DNA from: Streptomyces sp. NRRL F-6676
Lineage (GTDB): Bacteria > Actinomycetota > Actinomycetes > Streptomycetales > Streptomycetaceae
Direction of reading: 5' to 3'
Length of the DNA stretch: 50,744 nucleotides
NCBI RefSeq assembly: GCF_000725625.1
Contig: NZ_JOHS01000044.1
Coordinates: 1-50,744, forward strand
A program made the translations under genes and the position numbers. The notes beneath the pieces were generated by a model. The model saw nothing but the letters and a program-made list of their open reading frames with translations. It did not search any database and was not told the origin of the DNA. The number at the start of each line of letters is the position of its first letter. Within the stretch, counting starts at the first letter, position 1. Below are positions 17,148 to 27,521 of this stretch, piece by piece.

Positions 17148-17221
17148 GGTTCACGTCCTTCTGGAGGGGTGGTGCGGGGCGATGGGCGGGGCCCGACGGG
17201 GGCCGGGGTCTCGTGGGCCGG

Positions 17222-18106
17222 TCAGCGGCCGCTCTCCGACGGCTTCCAGCGGAAGATGCGGCGCTCGGCGAACGTGAGCAGCCCCTCGGCGACGAGCGCG
17301 ACCGCGGCGAGGATGACCATGGCGGCGTACACGCCGGCCGCGTTGAACGTGCCCTGGGACTGCGCGACGAGCAGGCCGATGCCCTTGGTGGCGCCGATGT
17401 ACTCGCCGACGATGGCGCCGATGAGGGCGAAGCCGAAGCTGACGTGGAGGCTGGTGAAGATCCAGGAGGTGGCCGACGGGATGACCACCTGGAAGGTCAC
17501 CCGGCGGTCGCTCGCCCCGAGGATGCGGGCGTTGGCGACCAGATTGCGGTCGACCTCGCGGGCGCCCTGGAAGGCGTTGAAGAAGACCGGGAAGAAGACG
17601 AGGACCACGGCCGAGGCGATCTTGGAGGCCGGCCCGAGCCCGAACCAGATGACGAAGATCGGCGCGAGGACGATCCTGGGGATCGAGTTCAGCACCTTGA
17701 TGTAGGGGCCGAGGATGTCGGCGAGAAACGTGATCCGGCCCAGGGCGATGCCGAGGACGACACCCGCGACGACGCCGAACACCCAGCCGAGCAGCGCCTC
17801 CTGGAGCGTGTACCAGATCTGCTCGCCCAGCGAGCCGAGCGCCGTGCCGTGGGTGATCCAGGTCCAGATCTGGTCCCAGATCTTCGACGGCATCGAGAAG
17901 TTGAACGGATCGATGACCTCGGCGCGGGAGAGCAGCTCCCACAGGCCGAGGACGACGACGAGGACCAGGACGCGGGCGGCGGTGACGACCAGTCTGCGTC
18001 TGCGCGCGGCACGCGCGCGTGCCGGCGAACGGTCGGAGACGGTCTTCTCGGCCGCCGCCACGGCGACCGCGGTCTCGGGAAGGATCTCAGGCGACATCGG
18101 CGACAC
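17222..18106 (-). CDS. ABC transporter permease (SsuC/TauC-like)
   Basis: 294 residues with about six membrane helices. The cytoplasmic EAA loop is VDRNLVANARILGASDRRVTFQVVIPSATSWIFTSL, typical of BPD_transp_1 permeases of the nitrate/sulphonate/taurine class. It overlaps the end of the ATPase gene: two ATGs, at 18106 and 18097, are possible, and the second (MSPEIL) sits across the ATPase stop. Works with the adjacent ATPase and lipoprotein. Confidence 0.93.
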   Translation of the reverse strand: MSPMSPEILPETAVAVAAAEKTVSDRSPARARAARRRRLVVTAARVLVLVVVLGLWELLSRAEVIDPFNFSMPSKIWDQIWTWITHGTALGSLGEQIWYTLQEALLGWVFGVVAGVVLGIALGRITFLADILGPYIKVLNSIPRIVLAPIFVIWFGLGPASKIASAVVLVFFPVFFNAFQGAREVDRNLVANARILGASDRRVTFQVVIPSATSWIFTSLHVSFGFALIGAIVGEYIGATKGIGLLVAQSQGTFNAAGVYAAMVILAAVALVAEGLLTFAERRIFRWKPSESGR

Positions 18107-18902
18107 CCCTCTCGCGGGTGATGCGGACCTCTTCGCCGAGGGACTCCCAGATCTCGCGGTAGATCTCGATGAACCGCGGCTCCAGGCGCACCTCCTCGAC
18201 CTTGCGGGGCCTCGGCAGGTCGATGTCGAAGACCTGCTTCACGGTGGCGGGACCCGCCGTCATGACGACGACCTTGTCGGCCAGGGCGATGGACTCCTCC
18301 AGGTCGTGGGTGACGAAGACGACGGAGGCCCGGGTGCCGCCCCACAGCTCCAGCAACTCGTCCGACATCAGCGCCCTGGTCTGCACGTCGAGCGCGGAGA
18401 ACGGCTCGTCCATGAGCAGGATCTCGGGGTCGTTGACGAAGGTCGCGGCAAGGGCGACGCGCTTGCGCTGGCCGCCGGAGAGCTGGTGCGGATAGCGGTC
18501 CTCGAAGGCGCCGAGGCCGACCCTGGCCAGCCAGGCGCGCGCCTTCTCCCGCGCCTCCGCCTTGGACACGCCCCGGAAGCGGGGGCCCGCCATGACATTG
18601 GACAGGACCGTGCGCCAGGGGAAGGTGGCGTCCTGCTGGAAGACGAAGCCGACCTTGTCGCCGACCCCGCGCACCGGCCGGCCGGAGACGAGGACCTCGC
18701 CCTCGGTGGGCTCCTCCAGCCCGCTGACGAGGGTCAGCGTGGTCGACTTGCCGCAGCCGGTGGGGCCGACGACGGCCACGAACTCACCCTGCCCGATGGT
18801 GAGGTCCAGCCCCCGGACGGCGGTGTGCAGTCCCCCCGACGGGGTCTTGAAGGTCTTGCCGGCGCCCCGCAGTTCGATGGCGGGGCTGATGTCTGCGCTC
18901 AT
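18087..18902 (-). CDS. ABC transporter ATP-binding protein (SsuB/TauB-like)
   Basis: 271 residues from the ATG at 18902 (MSADISPAIEL); an upstream ATG would add an unconvincing 24-residue extension. Walker A GPTGCGKST at 46-54, signature LSGGQRKR, Walker B ILLMDEP and H-loop VTHD are all intact. First gene of the three-gene transporter operon. There is no clear Shine-Dalgarno sequence before the ATG. A TACGGT hexamer lies eight bases upstream, so a leaderless transcript is possible. Likely regulated by the flanking two-component system. Confidence 0.93.
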   Translation of the reverse strand: MSADISPAIELRGAGKTFKTPSGGLHTAVRGLDLTIGQGEFVAVVGPTGCGKSTTLTLVSGLEEPTEGEVLVSGRPVRGVGDKVGFVFQQDATFPWRTVLSNVMAGPRFRGVSKAEAREKARAWLARVGLGAFEDRYPHQLSGGQRKRVALAATFVNDPEILLMDEPFSALDVQTRALMSDELLELWGGTRASVVFVTHDLEESIALADKVVVMTAGPATVKQVFDIDLPRPRKVEEVRLEPRFIEIYREIWESLGEEVRITRERGVADVA

Positions 18903-18971
18903 GGCCGAGGACCGTAGGGGTGACGGGGGCCACGGCAGCAGTCTTCTGCGACCTGAACGTTCTTTTGCCTG

Positions 18972-18984
18972 CAACAGCCTGTTG
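18972..18984. promoter_or_regulatory. Short palindrome between the transporter operon and the response-regulator gene
   Basis: CAACAG-C-CTGTTG, six-base perfect arms around one base, lies in the 160-base divergent promoter region, with TTTTGC hexamers on either side (around 18964 and 18991). Position and symmetry suggest an operator for the adjacent CitB-type regulator, but this is inference only. Confidence 0.4.
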
Positions 18985-19062
18985 TGCTCGTTTTGCTCGC
19001 GCTACAACCAGGAGGCCGAAAACAACGGGTACCGCGCCCGTCGGCCTTGAAGGAGAGGCCCG

Positions 19063-19755
19063 ATGATTGACGTCCTGGTGGTGGACGACGACTTCCGCGT
19101 CGCCGAGATCAACGCCAAGTACGTGGCGAAGGTTCCCGGCTTCCGGGTCTCCGCCCACGCACACAGTGCCGCGCAGGCACTGGCCGCCGTGGCGCGCTCC
19201 CCCGTCGACCTGGTGCTGCTCGACCACTACCTGCCCGACCGTACGGGTCTTGAGCTGGTGCACAGCATGCGCGAGTGCGGCCACGGCACCGACGTCATCA
19301 TGATCACGGCGGCCGGCGACGTCGCCACCGTGCGGGCGGCCATGCGACTCGGTGCCCTGCACTACCTGGTGAAGCCGTTCACCTTCGCCGCGCTGCGGGC
19401 CCGCCTGGAGTCCTACGCCGCCCTGCGCCGCACGGTGGAGCGGGTCGGCGGGCACGGGCCGGCGGGGCAGGAGCAGGTGGACCGGATCTTCGGCGCACTG
19501 CGGACCGGGCCGGCGCCGTCCGCCCCGGGGCTGCCCAGCGGCCATTCGGAGCCGACCACCGACCTCATCTGCGCCGTACTGCACCGGGCCGAGCATCCGC
19601 TGTCGGCCCACGAGGTGGCCGCCGAGACGGGCCTCAGCCGCTCCACCGCCCAGCGCTATCTGCGCCACCTGGAGCAGGCGGGCCGGCTGAGCCTGTCCCT
19701 GAAGTACGGCGACACCGGGCGCCCGGAGCACCGGTACGCCTGGGTGGCACCGTAA
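19063..19755 (+). CDS. CitB/DcuR-family response regulator
   Basis: 230 residues. ATG at 19063 preceded by AAGGAGAGGCCCG. The receiver domain has acidic pocket DDD (8-10), phosphoacceptor Asp54 in VLLDHYLPD, the Thr of MITAA and the Lys of VKPF. The C-terminal helix-turn-helix (HPLSAHEVAAETGLSRSTAQRYLRHLEQAGRL) is of the type found in CitB/DcuR regulators. Probable partner of the CitA-type kinase at 14420-16075; the divergent ABC operon between them is the natural target. Confidence 0.92.
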   Translation: MIDVLVVDDDFRVAEINAKYVAKVPGFRVSAHAHSAAQALAAVARSPVDLVLLDHYLPDRTGLELVHSMRECGHGTDVIMITAAGDVATVRAAMRLGALHYLVKPFTFAALRARLESYAALRRTVERVGGHGPAGQEQVDRIFGALRTGPAPSAPGLPSGHSEPTTDLICAVLHRAEHPLSAHEVAAETGLSRSTAQRYLRHLEQAGRLSLSLKYGDTGRPEHRYAWVAP

Positions 19756-19788
19756 GGCCGTAGGGGGGCGGCCTGGCGCCCCGCGCCT

Positions 19789-21381
19789 TCACACCGCGCC
19801 GGCGCCGGTGAGCGAGCGCACCTCGGTCTCGGCGTGCTTGGCCTCGTCGGGGGGCTCCGCGGAGATCACCGTGCCGAGCCAGCCGGCCAGGAAACCGAGC
19901 GGAATGGAGACGATCCCGGGGTTGCGCAGCGGGAAGTACTGCACATCGACGCCGGGGAACAGCGAGTCGGGGCTGCCGGAGACCACCGGGGAGAGCACCA
20001 CCAGGAGCAGCGCGGGGACCAGGCCGCCGTAGACCGCCCAGACCGCGCCGCGCGTGGTGAAGCCGCGCCAGAACAGCGTGTACATCAGCACCGGGAGGTT
20101 GGCGGAGGCGGAGACCGCGAAGGCGAGGCCCACGAGGAAGGCCACGTTGAGATCGCGGGCGAGCAGCCCGAGCGCGATCGCGACGACACCGATCCCGACG
20201 GCAGCGACCCGCGCCACGCCGACCTCCCCGCGCTGCCGTCCCCCGGGCCTGCGCAGGGCCGCGTACAGGTCGTGGGCCACGGAGGCCGACGAGGCCAGGG
20301 TGATGCCGGCGACCACCGCGAGGATCGTGGCGAAGGCGACGGCGGCGACCACCGCGAACAGGACCGTCCCCCCGGTGGTGTCCGGGCCGCCGCCCAGATC
20401 GAGCGCGAGCAGCGGCACCGCCGTGTTCCCGGCCGCGTTGGAGCTCCGCAGCGCCTCGGGCCCGACCAGCGCCGCCGCCCCGAAGCCGAGCACGATCGTC
20501 ATCAGGTAGAAGCCGCCGATCAGCCCCACCGACCACACCACCGAGCGGCGTGCGGCCCGCGCCGTCGGCACGGTGTAGAAGCGCGACAGGATGTGCGGCA
20601 GCCCCGCCGTGCCCAGGACCAGCGCCAGACCGAGACTGACGAAGTCCGCCCGCGCGGTCCAGCCGCCCCCGTACTTCAGCCCGGGCGCGAGGAAGGCCGC
20701 CCCGTGTCCGCTGCGGTCCATGGCGGTGCGCAGCAGGCCGTCGACGTTCCCGTGGAACCTGACCAGCACCAGCACAGTCAGCACGACCGTCCCGCCGAGC
20801 ATCAGCACCGACTTGACGATCTGGATCCACGTGGTGGCCCGCATGCCGCCGAACGACACATAGACCACCATGAGCGCGCCGACCCCGATCACCGTCCAGG
20901 ACCGCGCCGCCTCGCCGGTGCCGCCGAGCAGCAGCGCCACCAGGCTGCCCGCTCCCACCATCTGCGCCACGAGGTACAGCACCGAGACCGTCACCGACGA
21001 CGTCCCCGCGGCGATGCGCACCGGCCGCTCCCGCATGCGCGCCGCCAGGACGTCCGCCAGCGTGAACCGCCCGCAGTTGCGCACCAGTTCGGCGACGAAG
21101 AACAGCACCACCAGCCAGGCGACCAGGAAGCCCACCACATAGAGCAGCCCGTCGTACCCGAACAGCGCGATGAGTCCGGTGACGCCCAGGAAGGACGCGG
21201 CGGACAGATAGTCGCCCGCGAGGGCAAAACCATTCTCCATCGGCGAGAACAGCCGCCCGCCCGCGTAGAACTCCTCCGCCGAGCCGTGCCGGTTCCGGCT
21301 GACCCATGTCGTGATCGCCAACGTCACCGCCACGAACCCGCTGAACAGTGCCAGCGCCAACGCCTGATGATGCCCCGTCAC
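19789..21381 (-). CDS. Sodium/solute symporter family permease (ActP/acetate-type)
   Basis: 530 residues, about 13 membrane helices. Segments typical of cation/acetate symporters include SAEEFYAGGRLFSPMENGFALAGDYLSAASFLG near the N-terminus, GGMRATTWIQIVKS and GLPHILSRFYTVP. It overlaps the DUF485 gene by 4 bases (ATGA), the usual companion of acetate symporters (the yjcH-actP arrangement). Likely imports acetate or another short monocarboxylate with sodium or protons. Downstream of and possibly controlled by the neighbouring two-component operon. Convergent with the CitB-type gene, 33 bases apart. Confidence 0.92.
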   Translation of the reverse strand: MTGHHQALALALFSGFVAVTLAITTWVSRNRHGSAEEFYAGGRLFSPMENGFALAGDYLSAASFLGVTGLIALFGYDGLLYVVGFLVAWLVVLFFVAELVRNCGRFTLADVLAARMRERPVRIAAGTSSVTVSVLYLVAQMVGAGSLVALLLGGTGEAARSWTVIGVGALMVVYVSFGGMRATTWIQIVKSVLMLGGTVVLTVLVLVRFHGNVDGLLRTAMDRSGHGAAFLAPGLKYGGGWTARADFVSLGLALVLGTAGLPHILSRFYTVPTARAARRSVVWSVGLIGGFYLMTIVLGFGAAALVGPEALRSSNAAGNTAVPLLALDLGGGPDTTGGTVLFAVVAAVAFATILAVVAGITLASSASVAHDLYAALRRPGGRQRGEVGVARVAAVGIGVVAIALGLLARDLNVAFLVGLAFAVSASANLPVLMYTLFWRGFTTRGAVWAVYGGLVPALLLVVLSPVVSGSPDSLFPGVDVQYFPLRNPGIVSIPLGFLAGWLGTVISAEPPDEAKHAETEVRSLTGAGAV

Positions 21382-21935
21382 CGCCGGCCGCCCCCGCTGT
21401 TCCGCGTCAACTCCTGTGTGGTCCAGCGCAGATCGAGCGCCGCCCGGTCCCGGCGCAACCGGGCGTGCCGCGCATAGGCCCAGGTGAGCAGGAAGGTGCT
21501 GAGGAACTGTCCGAGCCCCGCCAGCATCGCCACGTTCACCACGCCCGCCACCGGCCGCGCCATCAACCCCGGCGCCGTCGTCGCCGTCACCACATAGCCC
21601 ACGTACCAGGCGAGGAAGACGACCGCCCCCGGAATCACGAACCCGCGGTACCGACCGCGCACTTCCTGGAACGCGGCGCTGGACCGCACCTCCAGATAGA
21701 CCTCGGCCGCCTCCCGCTCACGCTCCCGCCGCGGCGCCGGAACCGCCGGCGAGGCAAGGCCCGTACCGTCCGTCTCCCCCCAGCCGGCGGCGAGGGCGTC
21801 GTACCAGGGGTCGTCGTACCCGGCGTCCGGCCCGCGCTCCGCATCCGGCGTCACCGGGCCATGGGGGTCGTGGCGCTCCGGGGGGCTCTCGGCGCCACTT
21901 TTGTTGGCGCGTGGACGGCCGTTGCGTGACTGCAT
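21378..21935 (-). CDS. DUF485 small membrane protein, symporter partner
   Basis: 185 residues. A long charged N-terminal half is followed by the DUF485 core with two membrane helices (about 97-120 and 130-152; FVIPGAVVFLAWYVGYVVTA and NVAMLAGLGQFLSTFLLTWAYARHARL). The core begins VRSSAAFQEVRGRYR. DUF485 proteins are encoded with acetate/cation symporters and are thought to assist them. The N-terminal ~75 residues are longer than in minimal members, so a later start cannot be excluded. Confidence 0.85.
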   Translation of the reverse strand: MQSRNGRPRANKSGAESPPERHDPHGPVTPDAERGPDAGYDDPWYDALAAGWGETDGTGLASPAVPAPRREREREAAEVYLEVRSSAAFQEVRGRYRGFVIPGAVVFLAWYVGYVVTATTAPGLMARPVAGVVNVAMLAGLGQFLSTFLLTWAYARHARLRRDRAALDLRWTTQELTRNSGGGRR

Positions 21936-22005
21936 GGCCCAAGGATGGACAGACCAGGAGGTTCCCCGACTCTTCTTCCCTCAGCTCTTCACCCCATCAG
22001 GTGAC

Positions 22006-22686
22006 TCACTCGACAGATCGCACCAACCCCTTCCGAAAGGCGTAACGCACCGCCTGCGCACGGTCCTTGAGTCCGGTCTTGGCGAACATGTTGTTGATGT
22101 GCGTCTTCACCGTCGCGGTGGAGACATGGAGCCGCCGGGCGATCTCCTGGTTGCCGAGCCCCTCCGCGATCAGCACCAGCACCTCCGCCTCCCGCACGGT
22201 GAGCCCGTCCGGCGCCTCCTCGGGAGACGTCACCGCCGCCTCCGGCTCGTCCAGCCGTTCCAGCAGCCGCCGTTGGATGCTCGGGGCCAGGCCGGCCTGC
22301 CCGTCGACCACGCTCCGCACCGCCCGCAGAATCTCGTCACCTCCCGCGTCCTTGGTCAGATAGCCCCGGGCACCGGCCCGGAGCGCCGGGAACAGCGACT
22401 CGTCGTCCCCGAAGGTGGTCAGCACGACGACCTGGGTGCCCGGGTACTCGGCCCGGATGCGCCTGGTCGCCTCCACCCCGTCGCAGCGGGGCATGCGCAG
22501 GTCCATCAGCACCACGTCCGGCGCCAGTTCCCCGACGAGGCGCACGGCCTCGTCCCCGTCACCGGCCGCGCCCACGACCTCCAGTCCCGGCAGCAGTCCG
22601 AGCAGCATCACGATGCCCTCGCGCACCACCGTCTGATCGTCCGCGACGACGACCCGCACCGGTTCCCCGTCCTCCTCCCGCGTCAT
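22006..22686 (-). CDS. NarL/LuxR-family response regulator
   Basis: 226 residues. Receiver domain with DD at 16-17, phosphoacceptor Asp62 (VVLMDLRMP), TTF and the Lys of YLTKDAGG. The C-terminal LuxR helix-turn-helix is LTVREAEVLVLIAEGLGNQEIARRLHVSTATVKTHINNMFAK. Its start overlaps the end of the kinase gene by 4 bases, so the pair is translationally coupled. Target genes unknown; the adjacent DUF485-symporter genes, 70 bases downstream in the same direction, are the nearest candidates. Confidence 0.94.
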   Translation of the reverse strand: MTREEDGEPVRVVVADDQTVVREGIVMLLGLLPGLEVVGAAGDGDEAVRLVGELAPDVVLMDLRMPRCDGVEATRRIRAEYPGTQVVVLTTFGDDESLFPALRAGARGYLTKDAGGDEILRAVRSVVDGQAGLAPSIQRRLLERLDEPEAAVTSPEEAPDGLTVREAEVLVLIAEGLGNQEIARRLHVSTATVKTHINNMFAKTGLKDRAQAVRYAFRKGLVRSVE

Positions 22687-23834
22687 ACCGGCACCTTCAG
22701 CGTCACCACGAATCCCTCCTCACCCGGCCCCGCGTCCAGCGAACCGCCCAGCAGCTCGGCCCGCTCCCGCATGCCCAGCAGACCGTATCCCCCGCCCGTG
22801 CCGCTGAGTTCGCCCGGCGGCCCCCCGGTGTCCCGTACGTCCAGCGTCACCTGCCGCTCCGCGTACTCCAGCCGCAGGTGCACCCTGGCGCCGGGAGCGT
22901 GCTTGCGGACGTTGGTGAGGGCTTCCTGGGCGACCCTGCGCACCGCCTGCGACGCCTCGGCCGTCAGCGGCCGCCGTTCCCCCGCAACGGTGACATCGGC
23001 ACCGTCCGCCGCGGTGACGAGCTCGGTCAGGAACTCCTCCACCGGGGACACCTCACCGCGCAGCGCGGACAGCGCCTGCCGGGTCTCCGCGAGCCCCTCC
23101 CGGGCCATCCCTCGCGCGGCCACGACCCGCTCCAGCACACGCTCCCGCTCGGCCCCCCTCTCGATCAGCAACCGGGCCGCCTCCAGATGCACCAGCTGGG
23201 CCGAGAGGCTGTGCGCCAGCACGTCGTGGATCTCCCGGGCTATCCGCGCCCGCTCCGCCAGCGCCGCCGACTCCGCCTCCGCCGCCCGCGCCGCCCGCTC
23301 CTGCGCGAGCAGCCGCTGCGACTGCCCCCGCGCCTCGGCGTCCAGCCGCAGCACATACCCGGCGAGCGCGAGCCCGGCGGTCGTCGCCACCGTGGTCAGC
23401 CACGCGTCGTCATTGACCACCGCGTACGCCGACAGGGCGAGCGAGGCGACCGGCAGAGCCGCCACCAGGGGCAGCCGCTCCAGCGCCGTCACGGCACAGC
23501 CGCACCAGATCACCAGCGCCGGCACGGTCAGCCCCGCGGCCCCACCGGCGACCGCCATCGCCAGGAGAAGCGCAAGCAGGGCCAGCGACGGCACCAGCCG
23601 GTGCGCGAGGGTCGTGCGGTACAGCGCCCAGGCGGCCACAGCCGCCACGAACACGCCCCCGACCGCCCCGCCCAGTTCCCACCCCCGCACGGGAGCGTCG
23701 CGGAACGCGCCCCACAGCAGCATGGCGAAGACCAGCACTCTCACCGTCCGGCCGAGTGCCCGCCGGGGCCGGGAGGAGGCGCTCAGCATGAGCGCCTCGC
23801 GGGTGGGCCAGCGCGTCCATACGTTCTCCGTCAC
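22683..23834 (-). CDS. NarL-type sensor histidine kinase (HisKA_3)
   Basis: 383 residues from the GTG at 23834, which overlaps the upstream stop (GTGA) and follows AAGGAG by five bases; the open frame continues upstream, but that part is noise. Several membrane helices occupy about 30-165. The dimerisation/phosphoacceptor box RIAREIHDVLAHSLSAQL puts the histidine at 203. The HATPase domain ends with GGYGLLGMRERAELLGGSL. No separate extracellular sensor domain is present, so a membrane-intrinsic signal is likely. It phosphorylates the LuxR-type regulator encoded next. Confidence 0.93.
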   Translation of the reverse strand: MTENVWTRWPTREALMLSASSRPRRALGRTVRVLVFAMLLWGAFRDAPVRGWELGGAVGGVFVAAVAAWALYRTTLAHRLVPSLALLALLLAMAVAGGAAGLTVPALVIWCGCAVTALERLPLVAALPVASLALSAYAVVNDDAWLTTVATTAGLALAGYVLRLDAEARGQSQRLLAQERAARAAEAESAALAERARIAREIHDVLAHSLSAQLVHLEAARLLIERGAERERVLERVVAARGMAREGLAETRQALSALRGEVSPVEEFLTELVTAADGADVTVAGERRPLTAEASQAVRRVAQEALTNVRKHAPGARVHLRLEYAERQVTLDVRDTGGPPGELSGTGGGYGLLGMRERAELLGGSLDAGPGEEGFVVTLKVPV

Positions 23835-24355
23835 ACGGGCTCCTTCCACCCGGACCGGCCAAGGGCCCCACCGGCCACCGCGCCACGACCGCCCTCCGGC
23901 GCCACCGTCCGCGCCCTCAAGACCAGGATCCCCGAGCGGACCAGCAGAGTCGCCGCCAGTGCCAGCACCAGAGCCGAACTGTCCTGATGAATACCCAGCG
24001 CCGCACCGACCCCGAAGAGCCCGGCCCGCAGGGCTATGCCGGAACCCCACACCACCACCCCCGCCGCGGTGCTGCTGCTCCACACACCCCCGTCCGGCTC
24101 CACCCACACCCGCGAGGTCCACGCCCAGCCGGCCCCCACGGCCAGACCTATGAGCAACTCGGCCACGAGCAGCGCCACGGATCCCACACGATGGTGCGCG
24201 TCGACGAGCCCCGGCTCACGCACCGCGAGCACAGCGAGGACACCCGGCACGATCCACCAGCGCCGATCCGTGTCCACTCGACGCGTACGGAACTGGCGCA
24301 CGACCACCAGCACCACAGCGGCGGCGATCAGCAGAACATCGACGACCCCGGACAT
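23831..24355 (-). CDS. DUF1453/CcdC-like membrane protein
   Basis: 174 residues, about five membrane helices starting directly at the N-terminus (GVVDVLLIAAAVVLVVVRQF). The RQFRTRRVDTDRRWWIVPGVLAVLAVREPG pattern matches the DUF1453 (CcdC-like) group. First gene of a coupled three-gene operon with the kinase and regulator, sharing a 4-base overlap with the kinase. It may act as an accessory sensor for the kinase, by inference from the coupling. Confidence 0.8.
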   Translation of the reverse strand: MSGVVDVLLIAAAVVLVVVRQFRTRRVDTDRRWWIVPGVLAVLAVREPGLVDAHHRVGSVALLVAELLIGLAVGAGWAWTSRVWVEPDGGVWSSSTAAGVVVWGSGIALRAGLFGVGAALGIHQDSSALVLALAATLLVRSGILVLRARTVAPEGGRGAVAGGALGRSGWKEPV

Positions 24356-24474
24356 CCCGGCCTCCGTGAGCGAGAGAAGCGGACGGAACGACGACCGCCG
24401 TTCACGTCCACGACGCTACGGAAAACCGCAGACCAGCGAATCGGAGCAGGGGTGGAGCCAAGGTGGAATCTCAC

Positions 24475-24492
24475 CTCCACCCACGGGTGGAG
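24475..24492 (-). promoter_or_regulatory. 18-bp palindrome upstream of the two-component operon
   Basis: CTCCACCC-AC-GGGTGGAG is a perfect 8-base inverted repeat around AC. It lies 120 bases upstream of the DUF1453 start. The same region has two copies of GGTGGAGCCA (24451-24460, 24486-24495). It looks like an operator cluster, plausibly for the operon's own LuxR-type regulator. Confidence 0.5.
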
Positions 24493-24618
24493 CCAGCCCG
24501 AAGGCGGCGCACCACCAAGCACCTGTCGACCGCGTACGCCCGCGAGGGGGCACGGGGCTGTGTCGGCCGGCAGTGGCCGGCGCGTCACCGCCCCCTCAGC
24601 CCAGCCCAGCGGCAGCGC

Positions 24619-26742
<2,124 letters not shown>

Positions 26743-27186
26743 GCGGTTCGCTCCTCGCTGAATTTCGGATGTGGCCCTTGAGGGTAAGGGCGGGGCTTCG
26801 TCGCGGGTCCGAGCGTACCGAGCCCAGGTAGAGCCGTTGTCACGCCACCCTCCCCCCGGACCCAGACTAGTTCAGGCTCGCACGGGCGTTCGATCCCTCG
26901 ATGGAGTGAAGTACATATCACGTTCCCTTCGGGGCATGAACCATTTAGGCTCCGGGCACGTCCTCATGAACACCGGCAAGCCGGCCGGGAGGACCGACAC
27001 CCCTGACAGACAGCGCGAAACCGTACGACACAGAGAAACGCACTACGGCACATTCGCCGCCAACCGGCAGCAGACAGCCGGCCCCGGAGAGATTTTTCCG
27101 AGGAAAGCGCCGCGAGCGGGAACGTTTTCGGCCTGGTTGGATGTTGACCCTGGTACGACAGCTCGTCGAGCTAGAGAAGAGGCGAC
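26743..27186. other. Divergent promoter region between parE and the DUF7455 gene
   Basis: 444 bases with noticeably lower GC than its surroundings (for example the AT-richer stretch around 26905-26950 and ATTTTTCCGAGGAAA around 27091). It must contain both promoters. TTGACC near 27144 and TACGAC near 27154 are promoter-like hexamers, but their spacing is poor. No open frame looks coding. No riboswitch or tRNA is seen. Confidence 0.4.
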
Positions 27187-27417
27187 GTGACTACTGTTCT
27201 GACCCCCGCGACCCCGCTGACGGCGGCCGACCGCTGCGACCGTTGCGGCGCCCAGGCCTACGTACGCGTGGTCCTCCTGAGCGGTGGAGAACTGCTCTTC
27301 TGCGCCCACCACGGTCGCAAGTTCGAGCCGGAACTCAAGAAGATCGCCGCTGAGATACAGGACGAGACGCAGCGCCTGACGTCCGCTCCGGCCGCTGCTT
27401 CCGAAGAGGAGCGCTGA
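27187..27417 (+). CDS. DUF7455-type small zinc-ribbon protein
   Basis: 76 residues from a GTG at 27187 preceded by GAAGAGG. A treble-clef/zinc-ribbon pattern is formed by Cys17-x2-Cys20 (DRCDRCGAQAYVRV) and Cys39-x2-His42 (LFCAHHGRKFEPEL), followed by a helical tail. The family is common in actinobacteria, where it often sits near parE/hrdB. Function unknown; a nucleic-acid or protein interaction role is only a guess from the zinc ribbon. Followed by a strong bidirectional terminator. Confidence 0.88.
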   Translation: MTTVLTPATPLTAADRCDRCGAQAYVRVVLLSGGELLFCAHHGRKFEPELKKIAAEIQDETQRLTSAPAAASEEER

Positions 27418-27463
27418 CACTTCGCGTCGACGACGAGCGAGTGCCGGCACCAGGCCGGCGAAA

Positions 27464-27498
27464 CGGGCGGCCGCCCCCACACCGGGGGCGGCCGCCCG
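27464..27498. terminator. Bidirectional terminator between the DUF7455 and protease genes
   Basis: 15-bp perfect inverted repeat CGGGCGGCCGCCCCC / GGGGGCGGCCGCCCG with a 5-base loop, midway between two convergent genes. Confidence 0.85.
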
Positions 27499-27521
27499 TA
27501 CGCGTGTTCCGAGGGCGGTAC

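Noticed and set aside
26743..27186. Possible RNA gene in the AT-richer parE upstream region
   Set aside because: No tRNA-like cloverleaf, known riboswitch core or strong hairpin with a T tract could be found by eye; it is treated as promoter DNA.
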